Shown in pieces: positions 34,701 through 42,766 of a stretch of DNA of 64,000 nucleotides. The notes under the pieces are model-generated. The model was not told the origin of the DNA, searched no databases, and worked only from the letters and a program-made list of their open reading frames with translations. Numbering within the stretch: position 1 is the first letter of the stretch; each line of letters opens with the position of its first letter. The stretch is from Leuctra nigra (lineage: Eukaryota > Arthropoda > Insecta > Plecoptera > Leuctridae). The translations under genes were made by a program, and so were the position numbers. The DNA lies in contig OW203766.1 of the NCBI GenBank assembly GCA_934045905.1, positions 15,060,309-15,124,308 of the forward strand, read 5' to 3'.

Positions 34701-34950
34701 GTGTAAAACAAGTTTTCCCAGACCAAAATGGAATGTTCGCAATGCCAATTAAAGGCAATGCGTGGCCTGAAATACTTGAGATTCTCCGACAATTCTCATC
34801 CCCTGTGGTGTCCACAGCATTTCCCTCAAGAACTGAATGCTTGACAATAGAAATCATAGCTCCTAAATCAATTAAAAACTCCCTGGATTTGTTAAATACA
34901 TGTAAATTTATAGTTTTTAAGTTGCCTAAATCGCTGTTTGCACTCAACAC
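31732..34950 (-). CDS. gypsy pol: protease, RT, RNase H, integrase N-part
   Basis: Domains in order. Protease: FLIDLGAMIS, where the usual D-[ST]-G active site reads D-L-G. Reverse transcriptase: LRLVVDFRALN, FSTLDFQSGYYQV, MPMGLANSPSTWQR, and the catalytic YLDDIIVFS. RNase H: LSTDASGVAISAI, SKRELLACVWGVKH, ITDHAPLKWL. Integrase: zinc-binding H-H-C-C (CHDQPFAGHQG, CELCRSCNERK) and the first two catalytic Asp regions (DVVGPFPTS, LLTDLG). The frame stops right after TDLG because of a single-base frame change near 31740. Pol is in the -1 frame relative to gag, and the gag stop is preceded by GAAAAAG, a plausible slippage site; the pol frame is open across it. Confidence 0.93.
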   Translation of the reverse strand: MLSANSDLGNLKTINLHVFNKSREFLIDLGAMISIVKHSVLEGNAVDTTGDENCRRISSISGHALPLIGIANIPFWSGKTCFTHPCFVGTEDLQIESDGLLGMDFFEKFDAVINLPKNYVELQGIIFPLHSLNTDTRCVNASDSNRSSKHSEKKVGELSQAVSSKRMKPTKSKNQEPTNQKLREQEPGTSKSRESSVGNQGRKLRAGDTNVIDQVTRGVSSDVNELQGRDKSCHSTRDDMKRRSHASSGRKAIGEANKTTDHCFVRLSSPMEIPPRCAAICVGLQDFATSGDIIIEPTDVRVGGILVARVVVTSKQSKEVFVKVMNVSNTPLVIAKNTILGKAEPVEPVEPVEPVKPVKKSLRKSKLVAGLAQESREPVEKLFNLSHLNSQDKTAAVSMLEKYRDVFMLPGSKLGCTDIVMHKIEVQDSRPVAKYPYRVPHSQRPRLKEIINEMLADEIIEHSSSPYSAPVILVKKRVSESDPDPNSSRNLRLVVDFRALNAISTRDFFPLPNLQDTLDQLGGSTLFSTLDFQSGYYQVRVDPESRAKTAFSTMDGHFQFLKMPMGLANSPSTWQRLMYCVLSGLPSDQILVYLDDIIVFSRGGVADHIGILAKVFEKLRVAKLKLKPSKCKLFMEETRYLGHVICKEGVKADPNLVKTVKDFPTPKSATEIKSFIGLVSFYSRFIPNCAHLCSPITQLTRKDEPFIWTNECQENFEKLKLSLTTDVVLQYPNFDELFILSTDASGVAISAIISQKLNGFERPVAYSSRQLNKAERNYSTSKRELLACVWGVKHHRVFLYGRKFTLITDHAPLKWLRSLNDPQSRLARWALTLESYDFDILHRPGSKHGNADALSRIPVALTRANFEPVWDRQLIREAQQRDPALYDIIESLESNQNADTTFLLDAEGLVYKRKDGNQRCDTLVVPHTMKGQVLRACHDQPFAGHQGFEKTLSKVKSKYYWKNMRQDIKRHCELCRSCNERKTSPHLKKAPLQRFPETLRPWDRCALDVVGPFPTSHEGFKYVLSFQDSFSRYVEFFPVKDQKAETIARTFARGIIARFGAPKTLLTDLGLI

Positions 34951-34970
34951 TTTTAGCTGACAAGGGTGGA

Positions 34971-35921
34971 TTACTTTTTCTTGCTCGCACTCCCGCCCTG
35001 GGACTGGGTTGGGAGGCGCTGATCTTTTGGGTCACCCTTGGTTTCTTGGTAATGGCACACATTTTGGTGGTGTCCTCGCTTACCGCAATTTCCACATTTT
35101 GGTCGATGTGGATTTCGACATGTATTCTTCATGTGGCCAAAACCCCCGCAGTTATAACATTCAACCTGATTTTTCTGAAAATTGCCCTGGTTAGAATTTT
35201 GATATTTTTGGTGTCCGTGGTTTGAATTTTGAAAGTTACCCCTGCCCTTGTAACCGTTCTGGTTCTGGTTATTTGTTCCTCGGGTGAAAAATACACTTGA
35301 TGTTACCGGCGCAGGGGTAGGAGCGAGAAGCTCGTTGTTCTCCTCCTCTTCAGCAATTTCAATCGCAGCACTGAACATTGCTGGCGATCTGGATAAAACG
35401 GGACGGCGAATTGAAATGCGTAACCCGCTGAGAAATTGAGCCAACAAACTCTCCTCGTGGAGTGTCTTCCTCAGCGCGGTTTCAGCTGCGGTCGTCCCCT
35501 CTTTTAAAAGATGTTTTCCCTCAATCATGAGTCGCGTTGCATAATCCTCAACTGACTCTTTTTCGCCCTGAACACAATCCCGAAAACGTTTCTCAGCGTG
35601 AACTTGAGGTTCTTTACGCTTAAATTTTGACTTTAAGGTGGTCACAAATTCATTCCAGTTGGCGAGAGCTTTTACGTCGGCGTTGGCAGCAAGGTAGAGG
35701 CGCGCTTTACCTTTCATTGACATCTTCGCAATGCCAAGCTTTTGCGCCTCCGACCATCCTCCAACGGTCGCCGCAAGATCTACGCTCTCTAGGAAATCAT
35801 TAATGTCCTCCTTTTTGTCTCCCGAAAATGACTCAATAAATCCCATTAAATTTGGGCCCTTGATTGGATTGGCTTGGCCTGGATTTTCGTTTTCGTTCAC
35901 CATTTTTAACAGAAAAATCAA
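34971..35921 (-). CDS. gypsy gag (capsid and nucleocapsid)
   Basis: 316 codons from the annotated start, with the likely initiator near MVNENENPGQAN at about 35903. A retrotransposon gag capsid region (FSGDKKEDINDFLESV...KMSMKGKARLYL...FVTTLKSKF) is followed by two CCHC zinc knuckles, CYNCGGFGHMKNTC and CGNCGKRGHHQNVC. It ends in a lysine run directly before the stop. It makes the particle shell and binds RNA. Confidence 0.92.
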   Translation of the reverse strand: MIFLLKMVNENENPGQANPIKGPNLMGFIESFSGDKKEDINDFLESVDLAATVGGWSEAQKLGIAKMSMKGKARLYLAANADVKALANWNEFVTTLKSKFKRKEPQVHAEKRFRDCVQGEKESVEDYATRLMIEGKHLLKEGTTAAETALRKTLHEESLLAQFLSGLRISIRRPVLSRSPAMFSAAIEIAEEEENNELLAPTPAPVTSSVFFTRGTNNQNQNGYKGRGNFQNSNHGHQKYQNSNQGNFQKNQVECYNCGGFGHMKNTCRNPHRPKCGNCGKRGHHQNVCHYQETKGDPKDQRLPTQSQGGSASKKK

Positions 35922-36226
35922 GAAAAAATAAAATATAAAAAAAACTGAGGGTCAACGACAAATAGATCAAATAGAAATGAGTTTCAACGTACCAAAAATA
36001 ATTATTACGCCTCATTCAAAACACGAAAATTAATTGAAACATTAGTTTTAACACTTTGGCAAAAATACACAAAACAACTCTTCATAGTTCATTGGATATT
36101 ACTGGATTTCACGCGGTTAAAATACTTAAAAATTTTCACTTACCCTAAAAACTGGAATTCATCTCGAGATAATCCTTCGTAGCTGGAGTTCTTCATTTTA
36201 GCTGGATTTCTTCCGTAGCTAAAATT

Positions 36227-36244
36227 TGTCCGTAGCTGCCACCA
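36227..36244 (-). other. Candidate primer-binding site
   Basis: TGGTGGCAGCTACGGAC begins one base after the 5' LTR on the minus strand. It starts TGG as expected for a tRNA 3' CCA end, but I could not match it to a specific tRNA. Confidence 0.5.
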
Positions 36245-36245
36245 T

Positions 36246-36636
36246 TGTAACACTTGGGTGGATCGTTGGCTGGGACGAGCGGTGGTTAGTCAAAATCCCA
36301 TGGTTACAAATTGATTAGTTTAGATAGAATACTACTTTATTAAGATTTACCACGTGCTACAAATATGTTATAAATTAACTACATGATGTGAGGAGTGAAC
36401 TCACTAGAAGCCTGTGCTGAACTCCACTGACTATTGCATGCTCCCGATGGTCGCATCAATAGTATAGATGACACAGCTAATCACACGGTCTGATCGTGAG
36501 ATCGGCTGAGCTAGCTTGCGCGTAAAGCCTTGCAGTGTAGATATAAGAGAAACCTGACATCCTAATAATGTCGAATTACCGCGTGGTCAGTTCAGACTTC
36601 TAGTGGGAAAATGTACATAAAAATGTACTTGTTACA
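36246..36636 (-). repeat. 5' LTR of the gypsy element
   Basis: 391 bp, almost identical to the 3' LTR. It should hold the element's promoter; a TATA box was not assigned. Confidence 0.95.
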
Positions 36637-36866
36637 GCATTATAGGGTAGATAGATTTTATGTACATCACACATCTGGCCTATACTTCTAAACGATCTAT
36701 ATGCACGATGCGCCAAGTATATTTTGGTTTTTAAAATTAAGTTTTGACTTGGCCCATTTTTTGATATCACTCCTTTTCAGTGCTGAATTTTTAGATTTCT
36801 TCTATTTTTTTATAGTTGAAGAGACTTGGCTGGCATTTTTACACGGAGTGTTTTTTATGGGGATTT

Positions 36867-39408
36867 TAATTGACTATCAATTGTTGAAGAGAGATGATTT
36901 ACTGGATCTACTGATAAAACAGTTCCGGTAACTGCCAATATCGTACACTGGAGCTAGTATCTGTTCTGTATTCTCGTCCGGGGGTCATTCCATAGCATTT
37001 CCTTCTGCGAGTTCCGTCTGTAATTCGTATTCACGGGTCTCCATGGTAAAGCATTCATCTGCTGATCAGAATAATAAATGAATTTTGCGAAAACACTAGT
37101 ATTCTAATTAGATACTTCTTTCTCGATTTTTTCATTTGAAAACTGTGTATTTAATGTATTCTTAATATTTCTCCTATACGACAGGAGAAATAGGAGAAAT
37201 ATTGAGACCAATTGTTAACTTCCACTGATAGCCTAAATGTTAACTAAATGTTTAACTTCTTGACTGTCATCCTTGAGTATGAACCATCAAATAGATAATG
37301 GAACAGGAAGATGACAAGTGTGCTAAAAGCTGGCCTAGCAATTACTAGAAAAAGAAAAACATTTTTTTTTCACTAATAAAATATATCGTAATTTGAAAAT
37401 GTATTTAATTCTGAATGTTATAAATCTGATATTGTTTTGATTTATATTGTCAGTATGTATCATTGTCCACCTCCAAAACAAAGCCAAAACTTGTAAATAC
37501 TAGTTGACCGAAGAAAGCAATGTCCAGTACTTTTTGAATCGTTTTGAACTTGATTTTCGAACGTTCCGACGATCACAGGTATTCGAATATTTGGCGGTGT
37601 ATTTGACTTGGAGTGATATGCGCATGTGCAATATTCAGTTGCAGATAGCCAAGTGTCCCTAGATAATAAGAACTGTCCCTTCTCTTCCATCGACGGACAA
37701 TCAGGCCTCACACTATCGAATTCGAATCTTCGTCGAATACGATTCAAATCGTTCACCGTGATTGTTTGAGAAAACTATGAGTAATATAATATATTACTAA
37801 TTACTATATTACTATAACTACATATAAACAACAATTTAAATAAAAAATATGTAGTCAAAAGTAACTACTTGAAAGTACCTATTAAATTTTTTTATTTTTC
37901 CTATCTTTTTTTTGTCAGTTTTGTGTTTTTGTAAATGAAAGGAGCAAATGAAATCGTATCCTCTCCTGTTCCAATAAAGGAAAGAATACAAAACAAATAG
38001 TACGAAACATTTTACTTTATCTTAACTTAATTTAACAATAGATTTAATTGCATAAGCAAGACATGCCTCGTATTTATAATTTATGCTAATTATTTCTCGT
38101 ATTAGGCTAATTGACCATTTACATAATCGATAAAGATGACATTACATTACTTTTACCTCGATCTTCCTCTAATTGCAAAGATATAAATAATGTAAATAGT
38201 AATTTGTGTTCATTTGTTCAGTTCGAGTCAAGAGAACATGGCACTTCAATTTCATTGGTCAATATTAATTTAGTATGAAAATAAACAGCTACTTCCATGA
38301 ATTGCTGAAGCGAAGTGAAATTGATCGACAGTCCAGTCAATGTGTTACGTAGAGAGAAGGAGAGAAGTACAATTTGCGGTGAGTATTCGATTGGTGAGAT
38401 CTATTAATCTTGAATGGTATCATAATTTGGGCGATGTATGGATCGTAAAGAAGTAGGTATATAAATATAATGTTGTGGATTGTAGTGAACGGACATTATT
38501 GATAGTCTGATGCATTCTTACAACAAGGAATAATGTTGATGAGGGAATGTTAGAGGGACAAATTTGAGGGACAAATTTGTCTAGAATTGTAAGGGTTATT
38601 GACAACTTACGGCATTTATGCATTTTCGACTTATTTTTCAAATGCATTCAAAGATATTACAAAGAAATTATCACTGTTCCATTGACTGATAAGATTCTTT
38701 TTCTTGTTATTTTTAAGGTTTATTACAGAGCATCTATACCTACTTTAACACGAATATTAATACGAGGGCTCGTTCATCAATGCGTTACCCAGAGCGTTTC
38801 CTAGTATAATTATTAGTGTATTCGAAATCACGCATTGCGTTATTTGTTTTAGTGGGTATTAAAATATCATGAATATTCTGCTGCTACACAATAAGATACT
38901 TCTTGGTCAGTCTAGAAACGTAAATGGTTGTTGCTGTGTCAATTTTGTGCTAATAAACTGTTTTAATTAGCATTGAAAAACATCTCTATAACAGATAATC
39001 CCATTCCGACACTAAAAATATAAAATATTGAAATCCTACATCTGTCACCATTTGTAGGTCAGGATAAAAATTAATATTTATTAAATTGTTCGTATTGTAA
39101 CTTGTAAGTAGATGTTTATTTCAAGATTTAAAGAATAAATAATCAAGAAGATTAATAAAATAATAAGATAATAATCTGTACATTCAATTGAAGGCACATA
39201 GAAAGTGTTCACGTATATCGTAAAGATAAGAAACTCCTGAAGATGCTTGCTGAATAGCAGGATACATATTAATAATCCAATAAATATAACGATTGTGAAA
39301 CGTCCAATTGAATGTGCATTGATTATTTATTCAATCATATTGTACTTTCCATTATCACAAAATCAATATATCGAAAATAAATATTTGTATTGATTCTAGG
39401 TGGCCGGT
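36867..39408. other. Intergenic, 5' of the gustatory receptor gene
   Basis: AT-rich, with no convincing gene. A 98-codon minus frame (37460-37756) has no features. Near 38765 there is a solo copy of the dispersed motif (GGCTCGTTCATCAATGCG ... GAGCGTTTCCTAG). The receptor promoter presumably lies in the last kilobase. Confidence 0.5.
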
Positions 39409-40884
39409 ATGGAAAGAATCGTCCCGATATCTTCGTTGCCCTCCGTTGAAACAGTTCGTCCCTCTTCCACCACCCTACTCACTCCCGCCGAACCCTCCTT
39501 CAACTCAACTGCTCTGTCCTCCTCTGACAGAGTCCTCCCTCCACCTCCCGCTGAACCCACCTTCTCAACTCTGTCCTCCTCTGACAGAGTCCTCCCCATG
39601 TCCACCCCCCTCCCCCCACCTCCCGCTGAACCCTCCTTCTCAACTCTGTCCTCCTCTGACAGAGCCCACCCCATGTCCACCCCTCTCCCCCCTCCTCCCG
39701 CCGAACCCTCCTTCTCAACTCTGTCCTCCTCTGACAGAGCCCACCCCATGTCCACCCCTCTCCCCCCTCCTCCCGCCGAACCCTCCTTCTCAACTCTGTC
39801 CTCCTCTGACAGAGCCCACCCCATGTCCACCCCTCTCCCCCCTCCTCCCGCCGAACCCTCCTTCTCAACTCTGTCCTCCTCTGACAGAGCCCACCCCATG
39901 TCCACCCCTCTCCCCCCTCCTCCCGCCGAACCCTCCTTCTCAACTCTGTCCTCCTCTGACAGAGCCCACCCCATGTCCACCCCCCTCCCACCTCCTCCCA
40001 CTGAACCCTCCTTCTACTCCTCCGTGCGACCTCTCATTCTCGTCGCCAAACTATTCGGCTCTTGCTGTCTCGGAAACACTCTACAAGACGACGCACGACG
40101 CGTACGCAGAACATGGCTGTCGCTCGACACGCTCTGGGTGGTCATCGTTGTCACCACTACAACAGCAGTTTTGTTCACCTTCCAAGTGATGACGAAAGTC
40201 TCACAGCTGTATTTTATCGGCCGCATCCTGATTTCCACTCCAGTGTCTGTCATTTATGACGCTTTGCTTCCGGATTTTATGATACATATCGATGACATAA
40301 ATCGGGAGTGTTGTTTACAGTTCGGAGCTACGTCCCGTAAATTTGAGAAACGTATGGGATATCTATTTGCATCTCTTATGATCATTTACTTTATTATTAC
40401 TGTCTCATTTTGTTCTGTGGCAACGCTATCAACAATTCCAAAACTTTTACCAAAATGGCTCGTACTTATCACAGTATTTTGCAACATAATGACTCTAATT
40501 CCTCGACAATTATCTACCAACACTTGTATTTACTTCTGTATTATTTTAAGTCGAAAGTTTCGTTATTTGACAGAACAATGGCGGCAAAATATTGTAAACG
40601 TTCCAATGACAGTTTTCGATTCCAAAGAACTCGAGAGGAAGATGGAAACGATCCGTCTGCTTCACGCCAAGCTTGCGCTATCTGTCGGCAAACTGGAGCA
40701 CTGCTACGGATTGAGACTTGCGTTGTTCTTTATGATGGTATTTTACGAGATTCTGCTTGATCTTTTCCTGACGACTTACATCGACAAGACGGGGTTGTTT
40801 ACCTCACTGAGAATATACTTCGCGATTTTGAATTTCGCGCTGATTTTTTTGCTGGCGACACTGGCGGGGGATCTTGAAAATGCG
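39409..40884 (+). CDS. Insect gustatory receptor (7tm_7), exon 1
   Basis: 492 codons from ATG 39409 to the phase-0 donor GCG/GTAAGT. After a repeat-rich N-terminus, the receptor starts VRPLILVAKLFGSCCLGN, the usual N-terminal signature of insect gustatory receptors (ligand-gated cation channels with inverted topology). Six membrane segments are visible, for example LWVVIVVTTTTAVLFTFQV, FASLMIIYFIITVSFCSVA, WLVLITVFCNIMTLIP, ALFFMMVFYEILLDLFLTTY and IYFAILNFALIFLLATLAG. LHAKLALSVGKLEHCYGLRL matches the conserved loop before TM5. The N-terminal 200 residues are a Pro/Ser-rich tandem repeat, unusual for the family. An alternative acceptor TTCTAG just before 39400 could make this an internal exon; GTG at 39400 is in frame. 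Confidence 0.83.
39505..40013. repeat. 75-bp in-frame coding minisatellite, about 6 copies
   Basis: A 75-bp unit (25 residues: LSSSDRAHPMSTPLPPPPAE plus PSFST) repeated almost perfectly from about 39570 to 39990, with diverged edge copies. Because 75 is divisible by three, all three plus frames and two minus frames stay open; only the frame joined to the receptor is supported. Confidence 0.93.
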
Positions 40885-41428
40885 GTAAGTTTGTGGATCA
40901 ATATTAGTTATAGGCATAAGAGTGATGCATTAATTAATTAGATTCGACCAACTTATAAAGAAATTTATATAAATAGTATGAACTTTAAAATGTATTACCG
41001 ATTCAACGAAGAATCGGCAATATAATGCTGAATAGCATTACTTTATAATTTTAATTTCCCACATATATATTCTTAAATACAAATTAGTTAATTTCATATT
41101 GGTGTATGAAATTACTATTTTCGTATGTCTACCAGGAATACTGAATTAACAAAGATGCTTTATACAAACACAAAATGTTACCATTTCTCCATTTCTCTAA
41201 CCAATACGAGGTTGTGTACAGCGACAAAATGTAATCATTCATATTATATTAGAATTCCAATGGAAGTGACGATGAAATCTGTACCTGATGTGCAATTCAA
41301 TGACCTTGCGTTTCACACTTTTGAAATCATGTAATCCTCTATCAATTGCAAATTGACTGAAGTCCACCCATTACTGGTGCTCTCATGAATCATTGAAATG
41401 CACATCAGTCCTTCTGCTTCTGAGGCAG

Positions 41429-41620
41429 GTCAGGTGCAACAGGTGTGTTGTGAATGTGCAGGGTGGCGAGATGTCTGCTGCTCTGTCGGCAACACAGCTC
41501 GACCGACTGAGCCAGCGGTGTCGGGGACAAGTACTAGGATTCCAACAGCAGTTGCTCTGTCAGCCGGTGCATCTCACAGCAGCAGGGTTCTGCAGGATAA
41601 ACCGCGGCTTGCTGGTCTCG
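41429..41620 (+). CDS. Gustatory receptor, penultimate exon
   Basis: A phase-0 exon after the polypyrimidine-rich acceptor CTTCTGCTTCTGAGGCAG. The end of the exon, QLLCQPVHLTAAGFCRINRG then LLVS, is the conserved stretch before TM7 in gustatory receptors. The donor TCG/GTCAGT is phase 0, as is usual for the last intron in this family. An alternative acceptor is at 41461. The expected final short exon with a TYhhhhhQF motif was not found before the Pkd2 3' end at 42437, so the gene is either incomplete here or has a diverged or distant last exon. Confidence 0.75.
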
Positions 41621-41698
41621 GTCAGTCACTAATCACTCAACAACCTGACATTTCCTTACAGTTCAGTTGGTATGTGAACTGTAAATTTATAAGATGTG

Positions 41699-41770
41699 AC
41701 CACCAGTGGGATTCGAGCCCACGATCTCAAGATTGCTGGTCTAATGCTCTACCAACTGAGCTACGGTGGA
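41699..41770 (-). tRNA. tRNA-like sequence (probable pseudogene or SINE head)
   Basis: D arm GCTCAGTTGGTAGAGC, T arm GTGGG-CTCGAAT-CCCAC and acceptor TCCACCG/TGGTGGT with a mismatch at the first pair. The anticodon loop CCAGCAA would give AGC, but base 33 is C and the anticodon stem has a T-T mismatch, so function is doubtful. Confidence 0.45.
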
Positions 41771-42297
41771 TTATACAAATTTGCAGAATTTGTAGAATAT
41801 TTTCATAAATATGCGAATTACCCGTACAGGCACTTTATGGCACGAACACAGCCAATCTAACAGAGTGATCGATATTATCATTCGAGATCGTGTGAGACAA
41901 ATTTCATACGGAATCACGGCCGCCTGACGTCAGACTAAACAAAATAACAAACTGACGTAGCAGATTGAATGCTATTTCGTTCGGAAGGACGTCACTTTGA
42001 CGTCATGCTCGATTATTCGAGCACTCGAACGATCTCTAAAATAGAGGTCCAGGAAGTGATGATGCCAGAAGACTGGGGATATCCATCCACTCTTGACAGC
42101 TGACAAACATCGACCTGACACGGACTTTCTCGAATCCCACCCCTGGTAAAATCTTTGAAATTTGCAGTTCATACATTTATACAATTCGAATGCGCTTTTG
42201 AAGACTGAGACATACTTTTAAGCCCACGTTTGTCAGTATTTTATTGCGTCCACAAATCGAGCGCATATTTTGACAGCTCAAACAAATCAACACCAGG
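41771..42297. other. Intergenic between receptor and Pkd2 3' ends
   Basis: No gene recognised. TGACGTCA-like sites occur near 41934 and 41999. Confidence 0.4.
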
Positions 42298-42378
42298 GGT
42301 GCGATCACATAAAATGAGAACTTTCTTGTCGCGGTGACAAGCTTCTCATCTCAATGTTAAGGCCTTAAGGGTGCGATG
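42298..42378. mobile_element. Fragment of a GTGCGATCACATAAAATGA foldback
   Basis: Shares GTGCGATCACATAAAATGA, AACTTTCTTGTCGC and TCTCATCTCAATGTTA with the intact palindrome at 62417-62527. Confidence 0.65.
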
Positions 42379-42436
42379 AGAAGCTTACAGTGAAAAGAAA
42401 GTTGTAATTTTATTCTTATTTCAATTACTAATACAT

Positions 42437-42442
42437 TTTATT
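42437..42442 (-). terminator. Candidate poly(A) signal of the Pkd2-like gene
   Basis: AATAAA on the minus strand, about 75 bases downstream of the stop codon. Confidence 0.6.
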
Positions 42443-42516
42443 ATCACCATTAGATACAAAAAATAACACTATGCATAAACAATCATGCATTCTTTCTCAG
42501 TACAAACTCGATGAAA

Positions 42517-42766
42517 TTACTCTTCCATACTTTTCTCATTTTCCAAACTTTTCGGATCTTCCAAACTCTTCGGATCTTCCCTGCTCTCCTGATCTTCCAA
42601 ACTCTTCTCATCTACCAAACTCTTCGGATCTTCCATGCTCTCCTCATCTTCCAAACTCTTCGGATCATCCTTCTTCTTCCTTTCCGCCAATTTATTAAGT
42701 ACCAAGTCGACTTTAAACGCGATCTCGCCAAGATGTTCTTCAATTTGGTCCACCCGAGCTTCCAAA
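42517..42766 (-). CDS. Pkd2: Pkd2-like exon 14 (coiled coil, stop)
   Basis: Acceptor TTTCAG. Coiled coil [20 protein letters not shown], then about seven imperfect copies of [13 protein letters not shown] and a stop. The coiled coil in PKD2 mediates assembly; the repeat tail looks lineage-specific. Confidence 0.88.

Larger units (their letters stand above)
29000..36636 (-). mobile_element. Near-complete Ty3/gypsy LTR retrotransposon
   Basis: A 7.6-kb minus-strand element with LTRs at 36246-36636 (5') and 29000-29394 (3'), both TG...CA, flanked by the 4-bp duplication GCAT (28996-28999 and 36637-36640). Order on the minus strand: LTR, possible primer site, gag, protease-RT-RNase H-integrase, acidic C-terminal tail, purine tract, LTR. 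I see no env-like frame. The two LTRs differ by only about one substitution and one 4-bp indel, so the insertion is recent. One frameshift in integrase and an unusual protease motif are the only visible damage. Confidence 0.95.
28826..36866. mobile_element. Foldback element, copy C, split by the gypsy element
   Basis: Left arm 28826-28999, right arm 36637-36866; outer ends GATATCCCCATAAAAAACAC and GAGTGTTTTTTATGGGGAT. Joined across the insertion, the centre reads as in copy A (ATGCGCCAAG motif at the right, CTTGGCGCAT at the left). The retrotransposon entered near the centre of the palindrome. Confidence 0.88.

Noticed and set aside
37460..37756. 98-residue minus frame upstream of the gustatory receptor
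   Set aside because: No homology features, splice context or composition bias that would support coding.
39396..40001. 201-residue minus-strand frame rich in GGGGRGVDMGWALSEEDR, and a 247-residue alternative plus frame
   Set aside because: Both are by-products of the 75-bp repeat, whose length is a multiple of three; only the plus frame continuing into the receptor has family signatures.
41398..41808. 136-residue plus frame running through the receptor exon and the tRNA-like sequence
   Set aside because: Wrong frame relative to the receptor; the conserved TAAGFCRINRG reading is in the other frame.
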